DNA from: Mesonia phycicola | Lineage (GTDB): Bacteria > Bacteroidota > Bacteroidia > Flavobacteriales > Flavobacteriaceae | Length of the DNA stretch: 64,000 nt | Direction of reading: 5' to 3' | Assembly: GCF_900141885.1 (NCBI RefSeq) | Contig: NZ_FQYY01000005.1 | Coordinates: forward strand, 186,001-250,000 | Part shown: one piece after another, positions 16,334 through 26,145 of the stretch | How the letters are laid out: the number at the start of each line of letters is the position of its first letter | How positions within the stretch are numbered: position 1 is the first letter of the stretch | Program-made: the position numbers and the translations under genes | The notes under the pieces: model-generated | What the model was told of the DNA's origin: nothing | The model's input: the letters and a program-made list of their open reading frames with translations, nothing else | The model's database searches: none

Positions 16334-17392
16334 TTATTCTTCGTCCTTAGCATCTGTAAAAGAATTCCATCCGCGAGATTGGATAGGGATTTTTTGGTTT
16401 GCTCTGGTAATTAAATGCATTCCTTCGTGTTCTTCCGTCATATGTCCAATTACGGTAAGATTAGGGTTTGCTTTTATTTTTTCAAAATCTTTTTGGTCAA
16501 TAGTGAAAAGTAATTCATAATCTTCGCCTCCGCTTAAAGAAACAGTAGTGCTATCTATATTAAACTCTTCGCAAACAGAAATAACAGCAGGATCTAATGG
16601 TATTTTTTCTTCAAACAAATTAGCACCAACTTTAGAGTTTTTACACAAGTGTATAATTTCAGAAGAAAGTCCGTCGCTAATATCAATCATAGAAGTAGGT
16701 TGTACTTCTAACGCTTTCAAAAGACCAGGAATATCTTTTCTTGCTTCAGGTTTTAATTGTCTCTCAACAATATAAGTGTAAGGCTCTAAATCTGGTTGAG
16801 AGTTTGGGTTTACTTTAAAAACTTGCTTTTCACGTTCTAGCACTTGTAATCCCATGTAAGCCGCACCTAAATCGCCGGTAACCACAAGTAAATCGTTTGG
16901 TTTTGCTCCGCTTCTTGTAGTAATAGCTTCTTTTTTAGCTCTACCAATTGCGGTAATGCTAATTACTAAACCAGAAGTAGAAGAGGTAGTGTCACCACCA
17001 ACCACATCTATATTATAAGTTTTAGAAGCTAGTAAAATGCCAGCATATAATTCTTCTAATGCTTCCACAGGAAATCTATTAGAAGCAGCAATAGAAACGG
17101 TAACTTGTGTAGCCTCTGCATTCATCGCATACACATCAGAAAGGTTTACCATAATTGCTTTATAGCCTAAATGCTTTAACGGCATAAAAGACAAATCAAA
17201 ATGAACACCTTCTACTAGCATATCTGTGGTAATTACCACTTCGTCATTTTCAAAATTTAAAACCGCAGCATCATCGCCAATACCAATTTTGGTAGAAGTT
17301 TGTTTAATGTCAAAAAACTTAGTTAAGTGATCTATAAGTCCAAATTCACCTAATTCAGATAAGCTGGTTCTACTTTCTTTATTATCGAACAT
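16334..17392 (-). CDS. thiL: Thiamine-monophosphate kinase
   Basis: A 352-residue cytoplasmic kinase that converts thiamine phosphate to thiamine diphosphate. It has the AIR-synthase-like fold with the GIGDDAAV motif near residue 40, a VVGGDT motif, DISDGL and SGGEDYELL, all typical of ThiL. It is a single gene, divergent from the suf operon. Its last 137 bp are duplicated upstream at 13768-13904, and the intact copy shows no damage. Confidence 0.95.
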   Translation of the reverse strand: MFDNKESRTSLSELGEFGLIDHLTKFFDIKQTSTKIGIGDDAAVLNFENDEVVITTDMLVEGVHFDLSFMPLKHLGYKAIMVNLSDVYAMNAEATQVTVSIAASNRFPVEALEELYAGILLASKTYNIDVVGGDTTSSTSGLVISITAIGRAKKEAITTRSGAKPNDLLVVTGDLGAAYMGLQVLEREKQVFKVNPNSQPDLEPYTYIVERQLKPEARKDIPGLLKALEVQPTSMIDISDGLSSEIIHLCKNSKVGANLFEEKIPLDPAVISVCEEFNIDSTTVSLSGGEDYELLFTIDQKDFEKIKANPNLTVIGHMTEEHEGMHLITRANQKIPIQSRGWNSFTDAKDEE

Positions 17393-17418
17393 AATTTTTC
17401 GTTTTCATTTTGAGTTTG

Positions 17419-17426
17419 CAAAAATA
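17419..17426 (-). promoter_or_regulatory. -7 box of thiL
   Basis: Minus-strand TATTTTTG matches TAnnTTTG, 26 nt upstream of the thiL ATG. No -33 motif is evident at the usual spacing. Confidence 0.5.
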
Positions 17427-17599
17427 AGCTTTTTGAAAACGATAACCTTAACTTCAATTAAAACATTACTTCTGAAAAGAATTTAGTTTTTTTACGACCA
17501 ATATTTGTGTGAGCAACCGCTATTAGCGTGATAGCATTTTCTAATTGTAAAATAAATTAGAATAATGTTTCGCTATATGGTATTCACGGTTGTAAATGG

Positions 17600-17607
17600 T
17601 ATATTTG
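17600..17607 (+). promoter_or_regulatory. -7 box of the suf operon
   Basis: TATATTTG matches TAnnTTTG, 29 nt before the sufA start. The 243-bp thiL-suf gap shows no clear Fur- or IscR-like palindrome by eye. Confidence 0.55.
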
Positions 17608-17636
17608 TGCAATTAAATTAATTAACGATTTGCGTT

Positions 17637-17966
17637 ATGATAAAAGTTAGTAATGAAGCAAAAGCAAAAGTGGCGCAGCTAATGGCTGAAGACGGGTTTG
17701 ATGTTGCGGTAGATTTTGTGAGAGTAGGAGTGAAGAGCGGAGGGTGCTCTGGACTTTCTTACGATTTAAAATTTGATAAAGAACAGGTGGAAGGAGATAA
17801 GCTTTTTGAAGATAATGAGGTAAAAATCTTAGTAGATAAGCGCAGTTTTTTATACTTGGTAGGAACGACACTAGAGTTTTCTGGAGGTTTAAACGGGAAA
17901 GGGTTTGTATTTAACAACCCTAACGCGCAGAGAACTTGCGGTTGCGGAGAGTCATTTTCACTATAA
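17637..17966 (+). CDS. sufA: A-type Fe-S carrier protein
   Basis: A 109-residue HesB/IscA/SufA-family carrier that accepts Fe-S clusters from the SufBCD scaffold and delivers them to target proteins. The three cluster cysteines are present: one in SGGCSG near residue 38 and the C-terminal CGCG pair near 101-103. It is the first gene of the suf operon, 20 bp before the sufB start. IscA is an alternative name; the SUF context favours SufA. Confidence 0.9.
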   Translation: MIKVSNEAKAKVAQLMAEDGFDVAVDFVRVGVKSGGCSGLSYDLKFDKEQVEGDKLFEDNEVKILVDKRSFLYLVGTTLEFSGGLNGKGFVFNNPNAQRTCGCGESFSL

Positions 17967-17986
17967 TTTTTAGAAGAAAACAAGAA

Positions 17987-19435
17987 ATGAATAAGTTTAC
18001 AGAAGACGATTTAAAGAAAGAACTTGAAACCAAAGAGTACGAGTATGGTTTTTATACAGATATAGAGTCAGATACTTTTCCTGTTGGTTTAAATGAAGAT
18101 ATTGTACGTGCAATATCTAAAAAGAAAGAAGAGCCAGAATGGATGACAGAGTGGAGGTTAGAAGCTTTTCGTGTTTGGGAACAAATGGAAGAGCCAGAGT
18201 GGGCAAATGTGAATTATGAAAAGCCTAACTTTCAAAACATCTCTTACTACTCTGCACCCAACAAAAAACCTAAGTACGATAGTATAGATGATGTAGATCC
18301 AGAATTGTTAGATACTTTTAAACGATTAGGGATTTCTTTAGACGAGCAGAAAAAACTAGCAGGTGTAGCGGTAGATGTAGTAATGGATTCTGTTTCTGTA
18401 ACCACAACTTTCAAAAAAACATTAGCAGAAAAAGGAATTATTTTCTGTTCAATTTCAGAAGCAATAAAAGAACATCCAGAATTAGTGAAAAAACATTTGG
18501 GTACAGTGGTTCCGCAGAAAGATAATTTCTACGCAGCGCTAAACTCAGCAGTTTTTAGTGATGGTTCTTTCTGTTACATCCCAAAAGGAGTAAAATGCCC
18601 AATGGAGCTTTCTACTTATTTTAGAATTAACCAAGCTGGTACAGGTCAGTTTGAAAGAACTCTAGTAGTGGCAGATGAAGGTAGTTATGTAAGTTACCTA
18701 GAAGGTTGTACAGCACCGTCAAGAGATGAAAACCAACTACACGCAGCAGTTGTAGAGCTTATAGCTTTAGATGATGCAGAAATTAAATATAGTACGGTAC
18801 AAAACTGGTTTCCAGGAGGTAAAGATGGTAAAGGTGGAGTTTTTAACTTTGTAACCAAAAGAGGACTTTGTGAGAAAAATGCAAAAATCTCTTGGACACA
18901 AGTAGAAACTGGTTCTGCAGTTACTTGGAAGTATCCGAGCTGTGTATTAAAAGGAGACAACTCTATAGGTGAGTTTTATTCTATTGCAGTAACCAATAAC
19001 TACCAACAAGCAGATACAGGTACTAAAATGATACACTTAGGTAAAAATACTAGAAGTACTATTATCTCTAAAGGTATCTCTGCTGGGAAATCTCAAAATA
19101 GTTACCGTGGTTTAGTGCAAATAAATAATAGAGCAGAGAATGCAAGAAACTTCTCACAATGTGACTCTTTATTAATGGGTAACAAATGTGGAGCACACAC
19201 TTTTCCGTACATTGAAGTAAAAAATAAATCTGCAAAAGTAGAGCACGAAGCAACTACTAGTAAAATTGGAGAAGATCAAATATTTTACTGTAACCAACGT
19301 GGTATAGACACAGAAAAAGCAATTGCATTAATTGTAAATGGCTTTAGCAAAGAAGTGTTAAATAAATTACCAATGGAGTTTGCGGTAGAAGCTCAAAAAT
19401 TATTAGAAATTTCATTAGAAGGTTCAGTAGGATAA
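17987..19435 (+). CDS. sufB: Fe-S cluster assembly scaffold SufB
   Basis: A 482-residue scaffold subunit of the SufBCD complex, where sulfide from SufS/SufE is built into clusters. It is full length, with the right-handed beta-helix core and the conserved C-terminal region including [12 protein letters not shown] and [16 protein letters not shown]. The start at 17987 ([10 protein letters not shown]) is chosen over the upstream ATG at 17936, which would overlap sufA and add 17 residues absent from the family. It is co-transcribed with sufA. Confidence 0.95.
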   Translation: MNKFTEDDLKKELETKEYEYGFYTDIESDTFPVGLNEDIVRAISKKKEEPEWMTEWRLEAFRVWEQMEEPEWANVNYEKPNFQNISYYSAPNKKPKYDSIDDVDPELLDTFKRLGISLDEQKKLAGVAVDVVMDSVSVTTTFKKTLAEKGIIFCSISEAIKEHPELVKKHLGTVVPQKDNFYAALNSAVFSDGSFCYIPKGVKCPMELSTYFRINQAGTGQFERTLVVADEGSYVSYLEGCTAPSRDENQLHAAVVELIALDDAEIKYSTVQNWFPGGKDGKGGVFNFVTKRGLCEKNAKISWTQVETGSAVTWKYPSCVLKGDNSIGEFYSIAVTNNYQQADTGTKMIHLGKNTRSTIISKGISAGKSQNSYRGLVQINNRAENARNFSQCDSLLMGNKCGAHTFPYIEVKNKSAKVEHEATTSKIGEDQIFYCNQRGIDTEKAIALIVNGFSKEVLNKLPMEFAVEAQKLLEISLEGSVG

Positions 19436-19446
19436 TATATTAAACA

Positions 19447-19854
19447 ATGAAAAAAATCATAATCACGCTACTTACTGTAGCTGCTATCACAGCAAGTTGT
19501 AAAAATGAAGAAAAACCAGTAGAGAAAGAAGTAGAAGAAACTACTACTCTAAAGGCAAACCCGATTAATAGAAATACTTTATTGCAGGGAGAGTATATTT
19601 ATACAGAAGAAGCAGCCGTATTAAAAGGAAACAGCTTTATATATGGAGTGAAACTTGATAGTATGGCACAAGTATTAGCCAATCAAGTAGAATCTTTTAA
19701 GAGAGAAGATTATGATATGGTACCAGTAATTGTAAAGGGCTTAATTAGTAAAAACCCAAATAAAGAAGGCTGGGAAGAAATTGTTGAAATTAAAGAAATT
19801 ATAAAAGTATCTGAGCCAACCTCAGAAGCAGCTATTAAAGTTAAAGGAGAATAA
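19447..19854 (+). CDS. Small lipoprotein within the suf operon
   Basis: A 135-residue protein with a signal peptide and lipobox (ITASCKN, cysteine at residue 18), then an acidic Glu/Lys stretch and a compact C-terminal part. It sits 11 bp after sufB and 13 bp before sufC, so it is co-transcribed with cytoplasmic Fe-S assembly genes although it should be in the envelope. I recognise no family. A link to Fe-S biogenesis rests on position only. Confidence 0.75.
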   Translation: MKKIIITLLTVAAITASCKNEEKPVEKEVEETTTLKANPINRNTLLQGEYIYTEEAAVLKGNSFIYGVKLDSMAQVLANQVESFKREDYDMVPVIVKGLISKNPNKEGWEEIVEIKEIIKVSEPTSEAAIKVKGE

Positions 19855-19867
19855 AAGAGAATAAGAT

Positions 19868-20623
19868 ATGTTAAAGATAAACAACTTACACGCAAGTGTA
19901 GAAGATAAAGAGATTTTAAAAGGAATTAATCTAGAAGTAAAAGCTGGAGAAGTTCATGCTATTATGGGGCCAAATGGTTCTGGTAAAAGTACATTGGCAA
20001 GTGTAATTGCAGGGAAAGAAGAGTATGAGCAAACAGAAGGAGAAATTATTTTTGATAACGAAGAAATTTCAGAATTAGAAGCAGAAGAAAGAGCTCATAA
20101 AGGTCTTTTCTTATCTTTTCAATATCCTGTAGAAATTCCAGGTGTTTCTGTAACTAACTTTATGAAAACTGCGATTAATGAAAATCGTAAAGCCAAAGGT
20201 TTAGAAGACATGCCTGCTAAAGATATGTTGAAAATGATTAGAGAAAAATCTGAGTTGCTAGATATGGATAGAAAGTTTTTGTCTAGATCTTTAAATGAAG
20301 GATTTTCTGGAGGAGAGAAAAAACGTAACGAGATTTTTCAAATGGCAATGTTAGAGCCAAAATTAGCTATTCTAGATGAAACAGATTCTGGTTTAGATAT
20401 TGATGCGTTAAGAATTGTTTCTAACGGGGTAAATAAATTAAAAACTAAAGATAATGCTGTATTAGTAATTACGCATTACCAACGTTTGTTAGATTATATC
20501 GTGCCAGATTACGTACACGTTTTATTAAACGGTAAAATTGTAAAATCTGGAGGTAAAGAGCTTGCTCACAAATTAGAAGAGCACGGTTATGATTGGATTA
20601 AAGAAGAGTTAAAAGCGGTATAA
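19868..20623 (+). CDS. sufC: Fe-S assembly ATPase SufC
   Basis: A 251-residue ABC-type ATPase that drives the SufBCD scaffold and is soluble rather than a transporter. Walker A GPNGSGKST is at 34-42, the signature is FSGGEKKRNEI and Walker B is LAILDETDSGLD, as in SufC. It is followed by sufD after 47 bp. Confidence 0.96.
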   Translation: MLKINNLHASVEDKEILKGINLEVKAGEVHAIMGPNGSGKSTLASVIAGKEEYEQTEGEIIFDNEEISELEAEERAHKGLFLSFQYPVEIPGVSVTNFMKTAINENRKAKGLEDMPAKDMLKMIREKSELLDMDRKFLSRSLNEGFSGGEKKRNEIFQMAMLEPKLAILDETDSGLDIDALRIVSNGVNKLKTKDNAVLVITHYQRLLDYIVPDYVHVLLNGKIVKSGGKELAHKLEEHGYDWIKEELKAV

Positions 20624-20670
20624 AAACCACACTATTCTCTAAATCACTTTAACCCAAAATACAAATTAAC

Positions 20671-21984
20671 ATGGAATTAAAAGATAAATTAATTTCTTCA
20701 TTCTTCGCTTTTGAAGAGAACGTAGATGTAAATAGCGACATTCATAACATTAGAAGTGCCGCTATGAAGAATTTTGAAAGCCTTGGTTTTCCTTCTAAAA
20801 AAGAAGAAGACTGGAAATACACTTCTCTAAACTCAGTTTTAAAAGAAGATTATAGCATTTTTCCTAAAAAAGAAGATGCAATAGATTATAAAGATGTAAA
20901 AAAATATTTTATTCACGATATAGATACTTATACCGTAGTATTTATTGATGGGATTTACTCTTCACATCTATCTAACACTACGCATGATAAAATAGATGTT
21001 TGTTTAATGTCTTCAGCTTTAACTAAAGACAAGTACAAGCCAATTATAGATAATTACTTTAATAAAATTGCACCTGCAACTAGTTTAAACAGTTTAAATA
21101 CTGCTTTCTCTAAAGAAGGAGCTTTTATTAATATACCTAAAAATACATTGGCAGATAAGCCTATTCAGATTTTAAATTTCTCTACAGGAAATGAGTCTGC
21201 ACTTATGCTTCAGCCAAGAAATTTAGTAATAGTAGGAGAAAACTCTCACGTTCAAATTATAGAGCGTCACCAAAGCTTGACAGAAAATTCTGTATTCACT
21301 AATTCTGTTACTGAAATTTATGCAGAAAAAAGAGCAATGGTAGATTATTACAAAATCCAGAATGATCATTCTAGTGCTTCTTTAATAGATAGTACTTACG
21401 TAGATCAAAAAGGAGAGAGTAACTGCTCTGTACATACATTTTCTTTTGGAGGAAAAATAACTCGTAATAATTTACAGTTTTTCCAGAATGGAGAGCGCAT
21501 AGACTCTACCATGAAAGGAGTTACTATTATAGAAGATAAACAACACGTAGATCATAATACATTAGTTCATCATATAGAGCCAAATTGTGAAAGTCACCAA
21601 GACTACAAAGGTATTTTTGATGATAAAGCAGTAGGTGTTTTTAATGGTAAGGTTCTTGTAGAAAAAGAAGCACAGAAAACAAACGCTTTTCAGAGTAACA
21701 ACAATATTTTAATTAGTGATAAAGCTACTATCAACTCTAAACCTCAATTAGAGATTTTTGCAGATGATGTTAAATGTAGTCACGGTTGTACTATTGGACA
21801 GTTAGATGAAGATGCTTTGTTTTACATGAAATCTCGTGGTATTCCTGCTAAAGAAGCAAGAGCTTTACTTATGTACGCTTTTGCTAATAATGTTTTAGAA
21901 AGTGTAAAAATACCAGAGTTACAAAAAAGAATAAATAAGTTAATAGCCAATAAGTTAAATGTAAACTTAGGCTTCGATTTATAA
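20671..21984 (+). CDS. sufD: Fe-S assembly protein SufD
   Basis: A 437-residue SufB paralogue that completes the SufBC2D scaffold. The N-terminal part is variable (EDWKYTSL motif near residue 45), a beta-helix core follows and the conserved end is CSHGCTIGQLDEDALFYMKSRGI-like. It lies between sufC and sufS, as is usual. Confidence 0.95.
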   Translation: MELKDKLISSFFAFEENVDVNSDIHNIRSAAMKNFESLGFPSKKEEDWKYTSLNSVLKEDYSIFPKKEDAIDYKDVKKYFIHDIDTYTVVFIDGIYSSHLSNTTHDKIDVCLMSSALTKDKYKPIIDNYFNKIAPATSLNSLNTAFSKEGAFINIPKNTLADKPIQILNFSTGNESALMLQPRNLVIVGENSHVQIIERHQSLTENSVFTNSVTEIYAEKRAMVDYYKIQNDHSSASLIDSTYVDQKGESNCSVHTFSFGGKITRNNLQFFQNGERIDSTMKGVTIIEDKQHVDHNTLVHHIEPNCESHQDYKGIFDDKAVGVFNGKVLVEKEAQKTNAFQSNNNILISDKATINSKPQLEIFADDVKCSHGCTIGQLDEDALFYMKSRGIPAKEARALLMYAFANNVLESVKIPELQKRINKLIANKLNVNLGFDL

Positions 21985-22005
21985 ATCTGGATTTTAAATC
22001 ATTTT

Positions 22006-23229
22006 ATGAGCAACTCATTCAACATAGAAAAAATACGAGCAGATTTCCCTATACTTTCTCGTAAAGTAAACGGACATCCGTTAGTGTATTTTGATAATGC
22101 AGCAACTTCACAAACTCCAAGTCAGGTAATTCATGCTATTGTAGATTATTATGAAAACTACAACGCAAATATTCACCGTGGAGTGCATACACTTTCACAA
22201 GAAGCTACAGATGCTTATGAAGAGGCAAGAGAAACGTTAAGAGCTCATTTTAATGCAGCCAAAAAAGAAGAAATTATATTTACCTCAGGTACCACTCACG
22301 GTATAAATTTAGTAGCAAGTGGTTTTGCTTCAGAATTAAAAAAAGGAGATGAGGTAATTGTATCTGCTTTAGAGCACCACTCTAATATTGTACCTTGGCA
22401 AATGTTGTGTGAAAAAACAGGAGCTATTTTAAAAGTAATCCCAATGACAAATTCGGGAGAGCTTGATATGGCTGCTTTTCAAGATTTACTTTCTGCTCAA
22501 ACAAAATTAGTATTTGTAAATCACGTCTCTAACGCATTGGGTACAGTAAACCCTATAAAAACTATTATTACAGAAGCGCATAAAAAAGGAGCCGCAGTAT
22601 TAATAGATGGAGCTCAAGCAGCACCACATATTAAAGCAGATGTTCAAGCATTAGATGTAGATTTTTATGTGGTTTCTGGTCACAAAATGTGCGGGCCAAC
22701 AGGAGTAGGAGTTCTTTACGGTAAAGAAGAATGGTTAAACAAATTACCACCCTACCAAGGTGGTGGTGAGATGATAGACCAAGTAACTTTTGAAAAAACT
22801 ACCTACGCAGGCTTACCACATAAATTTGAAGCAGGTACTCCAAATATTTGTGGAGGTATTGCTTTTGGTAAGGCTATAGATTATTTAAATGAAATTAGTT
22901 TTGAAGCAATTGCAGCTTATGAACACGAACTTTTAGAGTATGCAACAAAACAGCTTCTAGAAATAGAAGGAGTTACAATTTATGGTACTTCTAAAGAGAA
23001 AACCGCTGTAATTTCATTTAATATAGAAGGGATTCACCCTTACGATATTGGTACAATTATAGATAAGTTAGGGATAGCAGTAAGAACAGGGCATCACTGT
23101 GCGCAACCTATTATGGATTTTTATAAAATACCAGGTACAGTTAGAGCATCTTTTGCATTCTATAATACAAAAGAAGAGATTGATGCATTTGTAGCAAGTG
23201 TAAAGCGTGCTAAAATTATGTTATCTTAA
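22006..23229 (+). CDS. sufS: Cysteine desulfurase SufS
   Basis: A 407-residue class V aminotransferase-fold enzyme that takes sulfur from L-cysteine through a persulfide and forms alanine. The PLP lysine is K227 in SGHKMCG and the persulfide cysteine is C365 in RTGHHCAQP, the short-loop group II type that needs SufE. The partner sufE lies downstream, with a lipoprotein gene between them. Confidence 0.96.
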   Translation: MSNSFNIEKIRADFPILSRKVNGHPLVYFDNAATSQTPSQVIHAIVDYYENYNANIHRGVHTLSQEATDAYEEARETLRAHFNAAKKEEIIFTSGTTHGINLVASGFASELKKGDEVIVSALEHHSNIVPWQMLCEKTGAILKVIPMTNSGELDMAAFQDLLSAQTKLVFVNHVSNALGTVNPIKTIITEAHKKGAAVLIDGAQAAPHIKADVQALDVDFYVVSGHKMCGPTGVGVLYGKEEWLNKLPPYQGGGEMIDQVTFEKTTYAGLPHKFEAGTPNICGGIAFGKAIDYLNEISFEAIAAYEHELLEYATKQLLEIEGVTIYGTSKEKTAVISFNIEGIHPYDIGTIIDKLGIAVRTGHHCAQPIMDFYKIPGTVRASFAFYNTKEEIDAFVASVKRAKIMLS

Positions 23230-23257
23230 ATTTTAAATTTAGAAATTAATATCCATT

Positions 23258-23740
23258 ATGAAACTAAGATATATAGCTTTTTTACTAATTATTTTTACAG
23301 TAACAGCTTGTAAAGAAACTGCAGATAATAAAGAAGAAAAGAGTAAAGAGGTAGAAAACACGGTAGAAGTTGTAGAGGAAACACAACCAAAAGTTGAAAA
23401 AAATATTAGACCACTAGAATCTGGAGAGTATTTTACTTTAAGTATAGGAGAGACTTCTGCAGAGAAATACAAGCCACATTTTAATTTAAATGTAGAAGAA
23501 AATCGAATTTCAGGATTTTCAGGATGCAATAATTTTAGTGGAAGTTTTACTATGGAAGATGGAAATATATCTTTTGATAAAATGGTATCTACAAAGAAAA
23601 TGTGTGCAGAAGGAATGGAGTTTGAAAGTCAGTTTTTAAAATCTCTAGAAGAAACTGAAAAATTTAATTATAAGGGATATACCATTCAGTTTCTTAACGA
23701 AGATGATGAAGTATTAATGAAATTTAAAATTAAAGATTAA
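23258..23740 (+). CDS. META-domain lipoprotein in the suf operon
   Basis: A 160-residue lipoprotein with lipobox cysteine near residue 18 (TVTACKE), an acidic linker and a C-terminal META (HslJ-like) domain shown by GFSGCNNFSGSF and the following ISFDKMVSTKKMC. META domains are envelope domains of poorly known function. The gene is between sufS and sufE, ending 2 bp before sufE, so it belongs to the operon. Any contribution to Fe-S or oxidative stress is inference. Confidence 0.82.
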   Translation: MKLRYIAFLLIIFTVTACKETADNKEEKSKEVENTVEVVEETQPKVEKNIRPLESGEYFTLSIGETSAEKYKPHFNLNVEENRISGFSGCNNFSGSFTMEDGNISFDKMVSTKKMCAEGMEFESQFLKSLEETEKFNYKGYTIQFLNEDDEVLMKFKIKD

Positions 23741-23742
23741 TT

Positions 23743-24168
23743 TTGAGTAATATTAAAGAAATAAAGGAAGAGATTGTAGATGAATTTGCAATGTTTGATG
23801 ATTGGATGCAGCGCTATGAGTATATGATAGAGCTTGGTAAATCGCTTCCACTTATTGATGAGCAATATAAAAACGAAGATCATATTATTAAAGGGTGCCA
23901 AAGTAAAGTTTGGGTTCACGCAGATATGAAAGATGGTTTGGTAGTTTTTACAGCAGATAGTGACGCAATTATTACCAAAGGAATTATTGCAATTTTAATA
24001 AGAGTATTTTCTAATCAAGCACCAAATACTATTTTAGAAACCGATACAGATTTTATAGATGAGATCGGTCTAAAAGAACATTTATCACCAACCAGAGCAA
24101 ATGGTTTGGTAAGTATGATTAAACAAATTAAAATGTATGCTTTGGCATACCAAACCAAAGTAAATTAA
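23743..24168 (+). CDS. sufE: Sulfur acceptor SufE (TTG start)
   Basis: A 141-residue SufE-family protein that accepts the persulfide from SufS and stimulates it. The acceptor cysteine is C52 in IIKGCQSKVW. It starts with TTG at 23743: the region before the first internal ATG (MSNIKEIKEEIVDEFA) is conserved in SufE proteins, so the weak start codon is very likely real. It begins 2 bp after the META lipoprotein gene, suggesting translational coupling. Confidence 0.93.
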   Translation: MSNIKEIKEEIVDEFAMFDDWMQRYEYMIELGKSLPLIDEQYKNEDHIIKGCQSKVWVHADMKDGLVVFTADSDAIITKGIIAILIRVFSNQAPNTILETDTDFIDEIGLKEHLSPTRANGLVSMIKQIKMYALAYQTKVN

Positions 24169-24172
24169 AATT

Positions 24173-24499
24173 ATGTCTGTAGAAGAAATAGATACTAACG
24201 AGTTGGGAGAGAAAATTGTAAAGGTTTTAAAAACTATTTACGATCCAGAAATCCCAGTAGATATTTACGAGCTTGGTTTAATTTACGATGTTTTTGTAAA
24301 TGAAGACTACGATGTAAAAATATTAATGACTCTAACTACACCAAACTGCCCTGTAGCAGAAACAATGCCGCAAGAGGTAGAAGAAAAAGTAAAGTCATTA
24401 GATAGTGTAAATAATGTAGAACTAGAATTAACTTTTGATCCGCCTTGGACACAAGATTTAATGAGTGAAGAAGCAAAGCTAGAATTAGGGATGCTTTAA
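24173..24499 (+). CDS. MIP18/DUF59 Fe-S assembly factor (SufT-like)
   Basis: A 108-residue protein of the DUF59 family, with the DPEIPVDIYELGLIYD segment and a cysteine at residue 59 in TTPNCPVAETMP. In other bacteria such proteins (SufT) help mature Fe-S proteins. Its position directly after sufE supports that role. It is cytoplasmic and is called SufT-like by context. Confidence 0.88.
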   Translation: MSVEEIDTNELGEKIVKVLKTIYDPEIPVDIYELGLIYDVFVNEDYDVKILMTLTTPNCPVAETMPQEVEEKVKSLDSVNNVELELTFDPPWTQDLMSEEAKLELGML

Positions 24500-24533
24500 A
24501 CTTTCTCTAAATAGTTAAACGAATAATATATGC

Positions 24534-24556
24534 AAGCCGAATTAATTTTCGGCTTT
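24534..24556 (+). terminator. Possible terminator at the end of the suf operon
   Basis: The stem AAGCCGAA/TTTCGGCTT around a short loop, followed by a weak T-rich stretch. It lies inside the longer frame of the next gene and so supports the later start at 24572. Confidence 0.5.
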
Positions 24557-24571
24557 CTAATTGGTAAAAAG

Positions 24572-25081
24572 ATGGAAAAAGAAATTGTAAATAGAGTTGC
24601 TCAAAGTAAATTAAAAACTTTTGATCTAGAAGATTATTATCCTGCTGGAGAGCGGGTAGTTTTTGATATTAAAGATTGGTTATTTCAAGGTTTTGTATTG
24701 CGTGAAAAAGAGTTTAGAGATGAAGTGAAAAACCATGACTGGTCACAGTACAAAGATAAATACCTAGCGCTAACCTGTACTACAGATGCAATTATCCCTG
24801 TTTGGGCTTATATGCTTATTACAACTGCCTTACAGCCATTTGCAAAAAAAATAGTGCTAGGAGATAAAAAAGAACTAGAAACTAGTATTTATCAAGATAT
24901 TATTTCAAAAATAGAAGTAGATGAGTACAAAGGCTTACCAGTAATTATCAAAGGTTGCTCTAAAAAACCTGTGCCAGATAATGCCTATTTGCAAATAATA
25001 CAAAAGCTGCAGTTGGTAGCAAAAAGTATAATGTTTGGTGAAGCTTGCTCTTCTGTGCCTTTATTTAAACAGAAAAAATAG
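24572..25081 (+). CDS. DUF2480 family protein
   Basis: A 169-residue cytoplasmic protein of DUF2480, a Bacteroidota family found next to suf genes. The start MEKEIVNRVAQS at 24572 is used because homologues start there and the upstream ATG at 24530 precedes a hairpin. Recognisable segments are FDLEDYYPAGERVVFDIKDW and TTDAIIPVWAYML. It has several cysteines near the C-terminus (KGCSKK, ACSS). The function is unknown; association with Fe-S assembly is inferred from neighbours. Confidence 0.82.
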   Translation: MEKEIVNRVAQSKLKTFDLEDYYPAGERVVFDIKDWLFQGFVLREKEFRDEVKNHDWSQYKDKYLALTCTTDAIIPVWAYMLITTALQPFAKKIVLGDKKELETSIYQDIISKIEVDEYKGLPVIIKGCSKKPVPDNAYLQIIQKLQLVAKSIMFGEACSSVPLFKQKK

Positions 25082-25122
25082 CATATTTAAAAATCTTTTA
25101 GTGAGCTATTAACAAATAAGTT

Positions 25123-25130
25123 TACCTTTG
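25123..25130 (+). promoter_or_regulatory. -7 box of the DUF3078 gene
   Basis: TACCTTTG matches TAnnTTTG, 31 nt before the start codon. Confidence 0.5.
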
Positions 25131-25161
25131 TTGCCGATTTTTAAAATATAAAATTATAATT

Positions 25162-26067
25162 ATGAAAAAATTATTATTTATTGCATTGGCATTGCTAGCT
25201 ACTCAAATTGGTTTTTCTCAAGATGAAGAACAAAATGGAGATGAGCCAAAACAAGGTTGGGTTGGTTCTGGTACGTTTTCTTTATTATTTAATCAAGCTG
25301 CTTTTAATGCAGAATGGCAAGGTGGTGGTACTTCAAACTACGCAGGGAATGCAACAATTAGTTACAGTTTAAATTACAACAAAGATAATTTTACTTGGGA
25401 TAACAGTTTTTTAGGAGACTTTGGTTTAACTAAAATTAAAGACCAAGAATATACAAGAAAAACAAATGACCGTTTAGAGCTTAACTCTATAGCTGGTTGG
25501 GAGATTAACGACTCTAATTGGTACTATTCTGCATTTGTAAACTTTAGAACTCAATTTGCTAAAGGTTATGAGTATGATAGTGATGATGACTCTGTAAGAG
25601 AAGAAACAACACGTTTTATGTCTCCAGGTTATTTACAAGTTGGTCCGGGCATGTTATGGAAAAAAAATGAAAACTTTAGAGTTAACATAGCTCCAGCTAC
25701 TGCAAGATTTATATTTGTAAGCGATAAGTTTACAACTACAGCAGGTTATGTAGATGGTGACTATTTTGGTGTAGATGAAGGAGAAACTATGCGTTTTGAA
25801 TTTGGTGCATCTCTTAGCGGATACGCTAAATTTAAGGTGGTAGAAAATGTTTTTATGGAAAATACATTAAACCTTTACTCTAACTATTTAGAAAACCCTC
25901 AAAATGTTGATATAGATTACACAGGTCAACTTAACATGAAGGTAAACGATTATCTTTCTGCTAACTTTGTTTTCCAAGCGATTTATGATGATAATGCAGT
26001 AGGAGCATTTCAAATTAGAGAAGTTTTAGGTGTTGGTTTTACTTACAACATTAACCCAGTAAAATAA
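25162..26067 (+). CDS. DUF3078 outer-membrane-type protein
   Basis: A 301-residue protein with a signal peptide ending at GFSQ and alternating beta-strand segments rich in aromatic residues, ending with a phenylalanine-containing strand (GFTYNINPVK). These traits fit a beta-barrel of DUF3078, a Bacteroidota family. The segment with FNQAAFNAEWQGGG near the N-terminus is typical of it. The substrate or role is unknown. It has its own promoter and terminator. Confidence 0.8.
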   Translation: MKKLLFIALALLATQIGFSQDEEQNGDEPKQGWVGSGTFSLLFNQAAFNAEWQGGGTSNYAGNATISYSLNYNKDNFTWDNSFLGDFGLTKIKDQEYTRKTNDRLELNSIAGWEINDSNWYYSAFVNFRTQFAKGYEYDSDDDSVREETTRFMSPGYLQVGPGMLWKKNENFRVNIAPATARFIFVSDKFTTTAGYVDGDYFGVDEGETMRFEFGASLSGYAKFKVVENVFMENTLNLYSNYLENPQNVDIDYTGQLNMKVNDYLSANFVFQAIYDDNAVGAFQIREVLGVGFTYNINPVK

Positions 26068-26084
26068 TTTTACTACAATATAAT

Positions 26085-26119
26085 TAAAAAAGGCTTCTCA
26101 TATTGAGAAGCCTTTTTTT
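26085..26119. terminator. Bidirectional terminator between the DUF3078 gene and the RND operon
   Basis: The stem AAAAAAGGCTTCTCA/TGAGAAGCCTTTTTT around a TAT loop, with T-run, between convergent genes. Confidence 0.92.
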
Positions 26120-26145
26120 GTTACTATAATACAAGCAAGTGAAAT

